From positions 11,777 to 54,113 of the forward strand of contig JARGNO010000006.1 in NCBI GenBank assembly GCA_029213165.1: 42,337 bases of DNA, given 5' to 3'. This document shows positions 1-11,200 of this stretch, piece by piece. This stretch comes from Minwuia sp. (lineage in GTDB: Bacteria > Pseudomonadota > Alphaproteobacteria > Minwuiales > Minwuiaceae). The position numbers were made by a program, and so were the translations under genes. Position 1 is the stretch's first letter; every line of letters starts with the position of its first letter. The notes beneath the pieces are model-generated. The model searched no databases. It worked only from the letters and a program-made list of their open reading frames with translations, and was not told the DNA's origin.

Positions 1-33
1 AGGTCGTTGGTTCGAACCCAACAGGGCTCACCA
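1..33 (+). tRNA. tRNA 3' end (partial), probably tRNA-Lys
   Basis: Only the last 33 bases are inside the window. A five-base-pair T stem (GTTGG at 6-10 with CCAAC at 18-22) encloses the canonical TTCGAAC loop at 11-17. The 3' acceptor strand AGGGCTC (23-29), a discriminator A and an encoded CCA (31-33) follow. The anticodon is outside the window, so the amino acid cannot be read. The GAGCCCT/AGGGCTC acceptor and this T arm resemble alphaproteobacterial tRNA-Lys, which is recalled and not shown here. Confidence 0.85.
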
Positions 34-95
34 TTGGTTTCAGGGGCCTGGTGACCCCGTGGAGACCTTCATCCAGCCCCCGCTCCGCAACCCAC

Positions 96-1049
96 CTACC
101 AGTTCACTTCATCATACCGGAAACGGAACGCCTCTCCGTCGCGCACGATGTGGCCTGTGGACGGCAGCGGGAAATGCGCTGTGCAGATGGTGACATCCGT
201 TTCGCAATACCTGTCCAGAAAGCTTCGGCGGGTGTTGCGGGCGACTTCGACGTCGAAGTCGGGGCGGGCGGCCCATTCGGGGTGGAGGCACTGGATCGGG
301 CTGTGCATCAGATCGCCGCTCATCACCATTTCGGCGTTTCCGGATGAGAGGTGCAGCGCGCAGTGGTCCGGGGTGTGGCCCGGTGTGGATTCCAGCCAGA
401 CCGCATCGTCGATCCCGTGGTCGTTGTCGACGAAGACGGCACGCCCCGCTTCCTCGACCGGAAGGACGCTGTCGGCGATATGCCCAAGCGGCGTTTCCGC
501 GTTCATCGCCTTCCAGTAGTCGAACTCCTTGCGGGTAAAGAGGTATTTCGCATTGGGAAAGGTCGGGACCCAGCGTCCGTCCAGCAGGCGGGTGTTCCAG
601 CCCACATGATCGGGGTGCAGGTGCGTGCACATGACGAAGTCGATATCTTCCGGCCGCAGTCCCGTCGCAGCCAGTGCATCCAGATAGGTGCTGTCGGTCT
701 TCATGTGCCAGGTTGGCCGGTGCGGACGGTGCTTGTCATTGCCGACGCAGCCATCAACCAGGATGTTGTGGTGCCCGGTGCGAATGACATAGCTCTGCAT
801 GGGGAAGTAGAGATTGCCGCTGACTGGGTCCATGGCCCGCGGCTGCATCCAGTGCAGGTGCGGTTCCCAATCCTCGGGCTTGGTTTCGGGGAAGAAGCCA
901 TATGGATCGAAGTCCGGAGAGTTCATTTCAAGTAGCCTGGAGATCGTGAGCTCTCCCATTTGACGCTGGGTCATGACGTGGTGTTCCCCCCCTGTGCGGT
1001 GTTGCGCGTACCACTTGAATTCGTCGTCGGAACCGACTGCGCCCATCAT
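96..1049 (-). CDS. Metallo-beta-lactamase-fold hydrolase
   Basis: This 317-residue protein is a soluble MBL-fold hydrolase. It carries the metal-binding HLHPDH motif, HTPDH further on, then SGDLMH and a late AHF, which are the usual ligands of a dinuclear zinc site. There is no signal peptide. Such enzymes include lactonases, glyoxalase II-like thioesterases and others, and the substrate cannot be told from the sequence. The first ATG (1049) follows AGGGG at a short distance. A second in-frame ATG at 974 (MTQRQMGEL) also has a G-rich stretch upstream and would drop 25 residues, so the start is uncertain. It is transcribed towards the tRNA and is divergent from the glutathione S-transferase. 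Confidence 0.88.
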   Translation of the reverse strand: MMGAVGSDDEFKWYAQHRTGGEHHVMTQRQMGELTISRLLEMNSPDFDPYGFFPETKPEDWEPHLHWMQPRAMDPVSGNLYFPMQSYVIRTGHHNILVDGCVGNDKHRPHRPTWHMKTDSTYLDALAATGLRPEDIDFVMCTHLHPDHVGWNTRLLDGRWVPTFPNAKYLFTRKEFDYWKAMNAETPLGHIADSVLPVEEAGRAVFVDNDHGIDDAVWLESTPGHTPDHCALHLSSGNAEMVMSGDLMHSPIQCLHPEWAARPDFDVEVARNTRRSFLDRYCETDVTICTAHFPLPSTGHIVRDGEAFRFRYDEVNW

Positions 1050-1268
1050 GGCCCCTTGCGCTGAAATTTGGGAAGGGGGCGCTGGCGGTTCAGGCGCTGA
1101 TCAGGCGAAGTTCAAGCGGCCTTCCAACCCGGTTGCCTGACCGTGGACACGGGAACCAGCCGCGACGGACACCGCTCCACAGGCAGTGATTCCCGTTCAT
1201 CGCTTCATGTTGCCGGGCATTCGGCTATCATCGGGACCGAACTTGGCAGAAATCCGGGGAAATTTCAG

Positions 1269-1904
1269 TTGATCACCATTCATCATCTTGGCGTATCGCA
1301 GTCTGACCGTGTGGTCTGGCTGATGGAGGAACTTGGTCTTTCCTATGACCTGAAGTGGTATCACCGGAAGGCCAACCGGCTGATGCCCGACGACTATTTC
1401 GCCCTGCATCCGGCGGCGACCGCGCCGGTGATCGAAGATGACGGCCGTGTGCTGACGGAATCGGCGGTGGTGCTGGAATACATCTGCCGTACCCATGCGG
1501 GGGGACGGTTCACGGTGAACCCGGATCAGCCGAACTATTTCGACTACCTCTACTGGATGCAGTTCAACAACAATGCACTGGGGCTGTTCTTTGCGCAGTT
1601 GGCCATGGGCACCAACCCGACGGGCGAAGCGACGCCAATCGTGAAGGAGCTGCTGCGGCGCCGCTGGGCAGGCTATCATGACCATCTGGAACAGACGCTG
1701 GCGAAGCATGATTATCTGGCGGGCGACGGTTTCACCTGTGCGGACATGATGGTCGTCTACAACTTCGGCAATATCCTTGCTTCCGGCGGTCGGACCCTGG
1801 CGGACCTGCCGAACACGAATGCCTATTTCCAGCGGATCAGTGCGCGGCCCGCCTACCGGAAGGCCATGCAGATCGCGGGGCCGGAGGCAACGCCCCCGGC
1901 GTAG
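1269..1904 (+). CDS. Glutathione S-transferase family protein
   Basis: This is a cytosolic GST-like protein. A thioredoxin-fold N-terminal domain (HHLGVSQSDRVVWLMEELGL, then the TAPVIEDDGRVLTESAVVLEYI glutathione-binding stretch) is followed by an all-helical C-terminal domain ending around ADMMVVYNFGNIL and FQRISARPAYRKA. The reading frame is open from 1143, but the 42 codons before 1269 look non-homologous. I therefore place the start at TTG 1269, preceded by GGGGA at about 8 nt, giving 211 residues, close to the usual GST length. The substrate is unknown. Bacterial GSTs conjugate or reduce electrophiles with glutathione. The gene stands alone between a divergent MBL hydrolase and a convergent secretion gene. 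Confidence 0.85.
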   Translation: MITIHHLGVSQSDRVVWLMEELGLSYDLKWYHRKANRLMPDDYFALHPAATAPVIEDDGRVLTESAVVLEYICRTHAGGRFTVNPDQPNYFDYLYWMQFNNNALGLFFAQLAMGTNPTGEATPIVKELLRRRWAGYHDHLEQTLAKHDYLAGDGFTCADMMVVYNFGNILASGGRTLADLPNTNAYFQRISARPAYRKAMQIAGPEATPPA

Positions 1905-2018
1905 GTCTGACGGGACTTGAATAAGGGCGGTTAGGGTACTGTTTGGTGTCTTCCCGCTCTTCCGGGCGGTGGCAAGCAGCATGCGATTTCCGCGTGCCGC
2001 CGCGTCCGGGCGAAGTGG

Positions 2019-3374
2019 TCACCCCTCCCGCAGCGCCCGGCTCAGGGTGATACGGATGGGTTCGACCAGATAATCCAGGGCTGTGCGCTCCCCGGTGACG
2101 ATCATGACTTCCGCCGGCATTCCGGGTTGCAGAACCGCGTCCTCGGGCAATTCCGACAGGTCGCCCAGGGTGATGCGGGCGAGGTAGAAGCTGGCACCGG
2201 TCTGTTCGTCGATCAGGGCGTCGGCAGAGACGGTCTGCACCGTGCCGGACAGGATCGGATTCTCGGCGATGCGGAAGACGGAGATGCGGACGCGGGCGGT
2301 CAGGCCGGCATGGACCACGTCTATGTCATTGGGCTGGACCCGGGCCTCCACGGTCAGCGAGTCCATCACCGGCACGATATCCAGCACCGGCGCGCCTGGG
2401 GCCACGACGCCGCCAGTGGTGAAGACCTGCTTGTTGACGACAATGCCGTCGACCGGGGCAATGACCTCGGTGCGGCTGATGACATCATCGGCGGCCACCA
2501 GACGCTCGGAAAGGTCGGCAATCTCCGCTTCCGTATCCCGCAACTCGGACACGATCTCGTTCAGCAGCCTGGTGCGCAGGTCCACCAGGGTCAGTTCGGC
2601 CTCGCCGATCTTCTGTCGGGCGCGGGCGATGTCGGAGACGTGCCCGGCGCGGATGCCGGACAGGTTTGCCGCCTCCCGCTGCAGCTGCAACAGGGCAGGG
2701 CGGCGGGCCAGGCCCTTCTCGACCAGCCCGGCAAGCCCCTTCTCCTCGTCCGCGATCAGGCTGAGCTGGCGGTCGGCGGCGGCAATCTCGTCGTGCAGTC
2801 CGGCGATCTGCTGCTCCATGTCCCGGATGCTCTGACGATTGAGCGCGGTCTGGCTGTCCAGGAAGTTGGCCCGTTCCCGGAACACGGTCTGCTCCCCGTC
2901 AACCAGGGTGGCGCGGGTCTCGGCGTCCGGCAGCAGCGTCTCGATCCGGGGATCGAAGGTTATGGCGTCCTGCCCGTCACGCTCCGCCTTCAGCCGTGAC
3001 CTTTGTGTCAGGGCTGCGGCAAGCCGGCCACGCAGTTGATCCCGTTCCGACTGGGACCGGGCGTTGCTCATGACCAGCAGCACGTCACCGGCGTTCACCC
3101 TGTCACCGTCATTGACCCGTATCTCCGCGACGATGCCGCCCTCCAGATGCTGGATGGTCTTGCGGTTGCTCTCCACGATGACGGTACCGGGGGCGATGGC
3201 CGCGCTTTCCATGGGCACGAATGCAGCCCAGCCGCCGAAGCCCAGGAAGAAGATGGCGATGACGAGGCCGATTACCGTGACCAGCCGTCCGAGCCCGAGC
3301 GGCGGAGAGGGGTCGAGCGGATCGCCGCTTCCGGCTTCAGATGCGTCGCCTCTGCTGGCCGCCATGGAGAACAT
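2019..3374 (-). CDS. Type I secretion membrane fusion protein (HlyD/PrsE family)
   Basis: This 451-residue periplasmic adaptor belongs to a type I secretion system. It has a short cytoplasmic N-terminus and one membrane segment at about residues 31-53. A biotinyl-lipoyl-like half follows (HLEGGIVAEIRVNDGDRV, residues 77-94). A long helical hairpin spans about 105-300, then the second lipoyl half (PVDGIVVNKQVFTTGG) and a beta-barrel C-terminus. It should link the inner-membrane ABC transporter to a TolC-type outer-membrane channel, which is not encoded in this window. Its ATG overlaps the stop of the ABC transporter gene by one base (TGATG), so the two are translationally coupled. Its likely cargo is the giant RTX protein encoded upstream on the same strand. 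Confidence 0.93.
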   Translation of the reverse strand: MFSMAASRGDASEAGSGDPLDPSPPLGLGRLVTVIGLVIAIFFLGFGGWAAFVPMESAAIAPGTVIVESNRKTIQHLEGGIVAEIRVNDGDRVNAGDVLLVMSNARSQSERDQLRGRLAAALTQRSRLKAERDGQDAITFDPRIETLLPDAETRATLVDGEQTVFRERANFLDSQTALNRQSIRDMEQQIAGLHDEIAAADRQLSLIADEEKGLAGLVEKGLARRPALLQLQREAANLSGIRAGHVSDIARARQKIGEAELTLVDLRTRLLNEIVSELRDTEAEIADLSERLVAADDVISRTEVIAPVDGIVVNKQVFTTGGVVAPGAPVLDIVPVMDSLTVEARVQPNDIDVVHAGLTARVRISVFRIAENPILSGTVQTVSADALIDEQTGASFYLARITLGDLSELPEDAVLQPGMPAEVMIVTGERTALDYLVEPIRITLSRALREG

Positions 3375-5110
3375 CAGGCCCCCGCGGAGCCGCCGGGGAC
3401 CACCCGGACGCTGGGGCGTTCGGCGGCCACGTCGGGCATGGGGCGCGGGGTCTGCCGCGAGATGATCTCGTCGCGGGGGCCAAAGCGGCTGACACGCCCT
3501 TCCTCGATCACCATCACCTTGTGGGCGGTGCGCAGGATGCTGGGCTTGTGGGTCACCAGCAGGATGGTGCTGCCCTGTTCGGCGAGATGGGTGACCATCC
3601 GCAGGAGCGAGTCCTCGCCCGCCGCGTCCAGGCTGGCATTGGGTTCGTCCAGCACCAGCAGGCGCGGACTGCTGAAGACGGCGCGGGCCAGCGCCAGCCG
3701 CTGCCGCTGGCCGCCGGAAAGCCGGGCACCGGCGTCACCGATCTCCGTCTCGTAGCCGTTCGGCAGTTTCAGGATCATCTCATGGGCACCGGCAAGCCGG
3801 GCCGCGGCCACGATGGCTTCGTCCTCCGACTCCGTGAAGCGGGCGATGTTCTCCGCCACCGTGCCGTCGAACAGTTCCACATCCTGCGGCACGTAGCCGA
3901 CATGCTGACCCCGGTCCAGCGGGTCCCAGCCCTTCATGTCGGCACTGTCCAGCCGGATCGTGCCGCGAGCCGGCCGTGCCGACCCGACGATGCAGCGGGC
4001 AAGGCTGCTCTTGCCCGCGCCGGTCGGGCCGATGATACCGGTGATGGTGCCGGGCTCGATACGGAAGCTGATGCCGTTCAGCACCGGCGCAGGTGCGCCC
4101 GGCGGCTGGTAGAAGACATTGTCCGCCTCCAGCAATCCTTCTGGGCGGGGCAGGCTGGTGCCCTGTCCCAGGTTGGGTCGGGCGGCCAGAAGCTCGCGCA
4201 GCCGCCCCCATGCGGCCTGGGCATTGATCAGCCCCTGCCAGGCAGTGATGGCCTGTTCCACCGGGGCCAGCGCCCGGCCCATCATGATGGATGCGGCGAT
4301 CATCATGCCCGGCGTCAGCTTGCCCGACAGCACCAGCCAGGCCCCCGTGCCGAGGATGGCGGACTGCAGCAGCAGCCGGGTGCCCTTGGCGATGGCCGTC
4401 AGCATACCGGAACGGCCACCGGCGCGGCGTTGCAGCCCACGCCAGGCGGCAGAATGCTGTTCCATGCGCCGGGCGAGGGCGGGCAGCATGGCCATGGCCA
4501 TGATCGCATCGGCATTGCGCACGGTGGCGTCGGCGGCGTTCCAGGCCTTGCTGGAGGCTCCGGAGGCCTCGCGCAGGGCCTTGCGTGTGATCAGCTCATT
4601 GATCAGGCCGATGCCGAACAGGATGACCGCCCCGACCAGCGCCACCAGGCCAAGGGCCGGATGCATGATGAACAGGACAGCGAGGAACAGCGGTGCCATC
4701 GGCGCGTCGAACAGCGGAAAGATCGCGGGTGAGCCGACGAAGCCGCGCACGGTCGTGATGTCGCGCAACCCTTGCGCGGTGCCGCCGGAACGCTGCAGGG
4801 CCTGGCTCACGGCGCTGACCAGCACGGGCGCGCCGAGCCGCTGCTCCAGCCAGACACCCACGCGCTGCGCCACCAGTGTGCGCAGACCCTCCAGCGCCGC
4901 ATAGGTCACCAGGGCGACAACGATCATCGCCGAAAGCGCCAACAGCGTGTCGGTATTGCCGGTGGAGAGAACCCGGTCATAGATCTGCAGCATGTAGAGC
5001 GGACTGGCGAGCATCAGCAGCCCGGTGGCCAGGCTGACGATACCGATGATCACGAAGCCCCGCCGCAGTGCGGCGCGTGCATCGTCCAGTGGTTCGGGCC
5101 GCTTGGGCAT
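3374..5110 (-). CDS. Type I secretion ABC transporter (PrtD/PrsD family)
   Basis: This 578-residue inner-membrane half-transporter energises type I export. The N-terminal half holds the transmembrane bundle, with a first hydrophobic segment around residues 18-45. The C-terminal half is the ATPase: Walker A GPTGAGKSS near residue 360, signature LSGGQRQRLALARA near 464, and Walker B LLVLDEPNASLD near 483. The length matches PrtD/PrsD exporters. There is no room for the roughly 120-residue C39-like domain found in HlyB/LapB-type exporters. An AGGAA element precedes the ATG. The 134-bp gap (5111-5244) to the giant RTX gene shows no clear terminator, so co-transcription with the cargo gene is plausible. 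Confidence 0.94.
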   Translation of the reverse strand: MPKRPEPLDDARAALRRGFVIIGIVSLATGLLMLASPLYMLQIYDRVLSTGNTDTLLALSAMIVVALVTYAALEGLRTLVAQRVGVWLEQRLGAPVLVSAVSQALQRSGGTAQGLRDITTVRGFVGSPAIFPLFDAPMAPLFLAVLFIMHPALGLVALVGAVILFGIGLINELITRKALREASGASSKAWNAADATVRNADAIMAMAMLPALARRMEQHSAAWRGLQRRAGGRSGMLTAIAKGTRLLLQSAILGTGAWLVLSGKLTPGMMIAASIMMGRALAPVEQAITAWQGLINAQAAWGRLRELLAARPNLGQGTSLPRPEGLLEADNVFYQPPGAPAPVLNGISFRIEPGTITGIIGPTGAGKSSLARCIVGSARPARGTIRLDSADMKGWDPLDRGQHVGYVPQDVELFDGTVAENIARFTESEDEAIVAAARLAGAHEMILKLPNGYETEIGDAGARLSGGQRQRLALARAVFSSPRLLVLDEPNASLDAAGEDSLLRMVTHLAEQGSTILLVTHKPSILRTAHKVMVIEEGRVSRFGPRDEIISRQTPRPMPDVAAERPSVRVVPGGSAGA

Positions 5111-5244
5111 TTCCCGGTTCCTGTCAAAGTCCGCAGGGGTGGTCCGGATCGCCGTCGCACCGACCCGGCCTGCGTCTGGTCACTCCACTGTAACACCAAT
5201 CGCAGGCATGAGGGCGGGAAGACCGTCCGGCCCAGCGCCCGGTA

Positions 5245-8200
5245 TCAGAACAGGAAGTCATCATTGTCCAGCGAACCCGGCACAACACCGATCAGCGTGA
5301 TCAGGTCGCTTGTCCCATAACCCACCGTCGCATTGCCCGCGCCGTCGTCACCGAACGTCAGGTCCCCTGTGCCGGTGATTGATGCGTCGTTGGTGAAGTC
5401 GAGTACATCCTCTGTCCCCGCACCGGCAGTGAATGTCACGACACGGTCTGCGCCATCGCCAGTACTGAAGACAAAAACATCGTCGCCTGCACCGCCTGAC
5501 ATGGTGTCATTGCCGCTGCCCCCGATCATGGTGTCATCGCCACCATTTGCGGCCAGAACATCGGCACCGGCACCACCATCCAGCACGTCCGCGCCATCAT
5601 TCTCACCGCCGTTCAGGGTATCGTCGCCGTCGCCGCCGAACAGGAAGTCAGCCGCATCGCTCGCATCGACAAAGACGCTGTCTCCGAGCAGGCTGTCATT
5701 GCCATCCCCGCCAAACAGGGTGTCCTCACCCAGGTTGCCCTGCAACGTGTCTTCTCCAGCACCGCCGGAAAGCACGTTCGCATTGCTGTCCCCGGTCAGG
5801 GTGTCGTTGAATGCCGAACCGTCAATATGCTCGATGTCAAGAAGTTGGTCCGTATCTCCAAAACCGTCAGTCGCAGAATGGCTGGAGAGATCAGCAGCGA
5901 CACCGGCCGTGTCGTCGGTGTAGTCAGCAGTGTCTCCAGCATCACCTGCGTTGGAGGCACCACCATCCAGGATGTCATCGCCCGCGCCACCATTCAGCGT
6001 GTCGTCGCCGATGTCGGAACCGAACAGTGTGTCGTTTCCATTGCCACCATTCAGCGAGTCATCATTCCCGGCGATGCCAGCCAGGATGTCATTGCCATCA
6101 CCGCCGAAAAGTGTCTCGGAGTTCGCGGTTCCAGTCAGTGAGTCGTTGCCCGCGGTACCAATGACAATTTCCACATTGGACAGTGTGTCAACTGCGCCGT
6201 CGACAGCGATCGAGATACCTGCAGTCAGGTTCAGGTCAATTGGCCCTGCTTCCGTCGAGAAATCGACAACATCCGTTCCTGAGCCACCGTCGATCTGATC
6301 AGCACCGGTCCCGCCTGTCAGTGTATCAGCGCCGTCGCCGCCGCTTAGCGTGTCATCGCGCGTACCACCATTGAGCACGTCGGCTCCGGCATCGCCGAAC
6401 AGCTCGTCGAACCCGTCGCCACCAAGCAGCGTGTCATCGCCATTGCCTCCGAACAGGCCATCCTCCCCCGCTTCACCCAGAAGGGAGTCGTTCCCGTCGC
6501 CGCCTCTCAATGTGTCGCGCGAGCCACCGCCACTGATCGTGTCATTGCCTTCATCGCCGAAGAAGGAGTCACGGCTTGAACCACCAATGATGCTGTCATC
6601 GCCGGTCTCACCACGGACGAAGTTGTTGCCGTCGCCCGAGAAGATGGTGTCGTTGCCAGCACCGCTGAGGATCAGGTCGTTGTCAGCCCCGCCATCGATC
6701 ACGTCATCCAGGTCACCGCCAGTGATATTGTCGTCCCCGGCCCCGCCGAAGAATGTCTGACCGACGATGAAGCCTGCCTCGGCAGCCTCGGTCGCGTTGT
6801 CGGCCAGGGTGACGATGTCCCGGCCATCACCGGCGTTGCTGACATTCCCGTCGTCGGCATCCGCGGCGACGACATTATTCAGGTCAACGGTGTCGTCGCC
6901 GTTGGTGAAGACCAGGCGGGTCACACCCGCGACCTCCAGCGTTGCCTGCGCCGCAACGTCGGTCGTGACCACGAAGTTGGCAGAGCCGACCGTGAGGCCA
7001 TCGCCCGTGAAATGGCTGATGTCTTCCAGCCTGATCGACACGCAGCGTTCGCCGTCCGCCGTGACGAGGTCATGCACCGTCCAGTCTATGGTGCTGTTCG
7101 AGAAGGCGCCGGAGAATCCGCCGCCATTGACGGTGCCACCGTAGTTTTCGAACGTGAGTTCGGACGCATCGCGCGTCGTCTCGACGCCGTCCATGAAGGT
7201 CCTGACGATGATGCTGCCGCTGAAGCCATTGTTCGGGTTCAGGTGTACGTAGGCACCGTTCACCGGTTCCTGCGCCACCGGCAGGAACGGACCGCTAGAC
7301 CGGACAAAGGTGAAGGTCGAGTTGTCGTCAAAGTCGATCACATAGGTGACACCGCCGTTCGGCACATTGGGCGAGCCGATGCTGTCAGTGAAGTCGGCGC
7401 TGTCGTCTGAAACGGCGTAATCGACGGTAACTGTCTCGCTCTGGCCATCCAGAAGGTCGCTGAACTGGGTGGGGTCGACCACCAGTTCCCCGGTCTCCTG
7501 ATCCACCGTGAAGGCTACGGTGCGACCCGCGCTGGAGGACGTCACGGTCACGCCCTGGACGTCCAGATCGTCACCGTCGGCATCGAAGGCGTTGGCCAGC
7601 AGGTCGATGGCCACCGGCGCGTCCCCGTCATCGACCGAGCCCGCATCAACCGGGCCACTGACCACCTGGCGGTCCGCCACCGCGTTCACCGTCACCGCGA
7701 CCTGCGCCGTGTCGGTCAGTTCACCATCCGAGATGACATAGCTGATGGTGTCGGAGCCGTTGAAGTCGGCATCCGGTGTGTAGGTGAGGGTGCCGTTCGC
7801 CTCGATCACCACGCTGCCATTGTTCGCGGTGGCGGAAATGACCGTCAGAGCATCCCCGTCCACGTCGCTGTCATTGGCGAGAACAGTGATGGCGACTGCC
7901 GTGTCCTCGTCGGTTGTTGCGCTGTCGTCAGCGGCCACAGGGCCGTCGTTGCGGCCATTGATGGTGACAGTCACCGTCTCGCTGTCCGTGCCGCCCGCGT
8001 TGTCATCGACCGTGACCTGGTAGGCGAGTTCCAGGCTGTCGCCGGTTCTCAGATAGTCGAACAGGGCATCGTCGGCCCCGAAGGTCCAGTTAACGGAACC
8101 GGCGGAACCTGCCGACGATGCGGTTACCGCACCCAGCGTCAGGAACCCGGCGAAGGTCGCGGCATCGATACCGTTCGTGCTGCCTGTCGTAGTCACATTG

Positions 8201-11200
8201 GTGACGGCTGCGGAATGCACGTCTGCCGCATCGACATCGGTGAAGGCGATGCTGCCGCTGTCCACCAGCCCGTCGACTTCCGCCGAGAAACCCAGGCTGA
8301 CGATCTCGTAGATCTCGTGGAACTGGTCGGAGCCAATGAAGATGGAGACCGCATCCTGCGTATCGATGTAGGTGCCTGGGTCGCTGCTGGCATCGAACAC
8401 CGCGCCGTTGCCCTGCACCAGCGTGATCCGGTCGCTGTCGCCGTCCAGATCGATGCGCAGGCTGAAATCCTCCACCTGGGATCCGGCGGGGACGGTGCGC
8501 TCGGTCAGTGGCGGGTTCTCGGGCGAGGCAATACCGAACGGGCCGTTCCCGGTCAGTGCATCGGCCAGCAGCAGTCCCGTGCCGCCGTCAGAGGAGAAGA
8601 AGGACAGGTGCTGGTCGGTATCGCGGACGCCGAAGGCGATGTCCTGATCGCCGCCAATCCGCTGGATCAGACCGTCAATGTTGATCGTGACCCGGCTGTC
8701 AGCATCCAGTTCGCCGACAGTGAACAGCGGAATCTCGACCATCACCAGCCGGTCGAAGCCGCTGCCTGGCCGCGTGCTGATGTGCAGCACATCCTGCGCG
8801 CCCTCATCAACCACCGTCGCCGTGCGGAACGGGTGCACGAAATTGGCCAGCAGGTCGTTCGCATCCAGTGTCTCGGCACGCGTGAAGCCCACCGTCAGGT
8901 CAGACGAAAGGTCCGACCCGCCCGCGTCGATCAACGGCGCGTCGTTGACAGCATTGACGGTCACGGTGACCTCCGCCGTATCCGTCAGACCGCCATCGCT
9001 GATGATGTAGGTGATCGTATCCGTGCCGTTGAAATCCTGGTTGCCCGTGTAGGTCAGGGACCCGTCACTTCCGATCACCACCGAACCGTTCGCGGCACTG
9101 GCTGCCGTGACCGTCAGCGCATCGCCATCGCCATCGCTGTCATTGCCCAGCACGTCGATGCTGACGGCAACATCCTCTTCGGTCGTGACGCTGTCGTCGG
9201 CGGCCACGGGGCCGTCCGCGACCGCGCTGATGCTGATCTGCACCGCCTCCGTATCCAGCAGCGGGCCGCCATCGCCGGTATTGCCCAGATCATTGACGGT
9301 GATCTGCAGGCTGTCGGTCCCGTTGAAGTCGGCATCCGGCGTGTATACCAGCGAGCCGATGGCTCCGTTCACCTCCGCCAGCGTGCCTGCTACCGTGACA
9401 GTGCCCGTGCCGTCATCCTGGATGGCTGCACCGGTGTCAGTGACATCAATGCTGCCATTGCCGACTGTCAGTACCGCCTCGACCTGTCCCGTACCCTCGT
9501 CGACATCGATGTCGCTGATGCCGATTGTGGTGATCTCGACCGAGGAATCCTCGGCGAGCTGCACCGTCGGGAACAGCGAGAAGTCTGTCCGGATGGTGGA
9601 CTCGGCAAAGATGACGATGGCACCACCGCCATAGGTCCCCGGCGCATCGATGCTGGCCGTGAAGGCACCAACGATCAGGTCATCGAAACCGTCCCCGTTC
9701 ACGTCCCCGGCCTGCGCCAGTGAATACCCAAGGCTGTGCAGGGAAAGCGTGTTTGCGGTGATGATGAAGCCGCCATCCTCGTTGCGGATGTCATCGATCT
9801 CCACCTGTGCGCTGTCAGCCTTGCCGAAGATCACGGCAACGTCGCCGGGGGCGAACGTGTTCCTCTGGCCGATCAGCAGGTCGTCCAGTCCGTCACCATT
9901 GAGGTCACCCGCCGCACTGACCACGGCCCGCGAGCTGTTCGGTCCGGAATCCCGCACGACGAAGCCTGCATCCTCGGTTCCGATGTTCTCGACCAGGACC
10001 TCTGCCGTGTCCGACTTCCCGAACACGACATAGGTCTTGGAAACCGGCTGGCCATTGTCGAACGCCTGATGCTCGCTCAGCATCAGGTCAGCCAGTCCGT
10101 CACCATTGATGTCCCCCGCACCGGCCACCGTCGCGCCGAGAGTGCTATGGCCCTCATTGGAGTAGATCGCGAAACCGCCGCCACCACCGGCCAGGATGCC
10201 ACCGAGCTCGACGGTTGCGGAATCGGATTTGCCGAAGACCACGAAGGCTCCGCCCTCGTTACCCTGGATGCCGTCTGTATTGGAGTTTGGCGTGCCGATG
10301 ATGATGTCGTTCAGCCCGTCACCATTGACGTCGCCTGCATTGTCGATCGAGATGCCTGCGCCGCGCACGGTCTCTGCGAGCGCGGTCCCGTTCATCGCAA
10401 AGCCCAGATTTCCGGTCTCCGCTTCGATGTCGGCGAGATCGACGGTCGCTCCATCCTCCTTGCCGAAGACGACATAGACAGCGCCTGCGTCATAGTTCGC
10501 GCTGGCGGACCCAACCAGCAGGTCATCCAGACCGTCGCCGTTCAGGTCACCGATGTTGCTGACGGAGCTGCCTGCCCCTGACGACAACTGGCTGTTGTCC
10601 CTGATCGCAAAGCCGCCAATGCCATTCTCCAACTGGTCGGCATTGATCGGCGTTCCATCCGCCTTGCCGAAGACGACATAGGCCGTTCCGTTCTGCAGAT
10701 TGGGCGAACTGATGATGAAATCGGCAAGGCCGTCACCATTGACGTCACCTGCAGCACTGATCTCCCGGCCCAGCAACCCGCCGGCTTCGCTGCCATTGAC
10801 TGCGAACCCGCCGATGCCCGCGGCGACATCCGCCAGGTTGATCTGGTCACCGTCCGCCTTGCCGAAGACGACGTAACCGGCACCGGCATTGGTGAGTCCG
10901 TCCGGGGCGGCGCGCCGCTCGGTCACCAGCAGGTCTGACAGGCCATCACCATTGACGTCGCCTGCACCGTCCACCGCGAACCCGGCATTGGTGTAGAAGC
11001 TGTTGTTGAACATGACGAAGCCGCCGTCACCAGCGATCATCTCCGCCACGTCGAAGCTGCCCAGCTCTGCCGAGGCGAACTGCAGCACCGGCGCGTCATT
11101 CACGGCGTTGACGGTGACCGCCACTTCCGCCGTGTCGGTGCCGCCGTTGCCGTCATTGACCGTGTAGCTGATGGTGTCAGTGCCGTTGAAATCCTGGTTG

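Noticed and set aside
5111-5244. Terminator or separate promoter between the giant RTX gene and the ABC transporter gene
   Set aside because: No stable stem followed by a T-run on the minus strand and no clear -35/-10 pair were found, so neither was listed.
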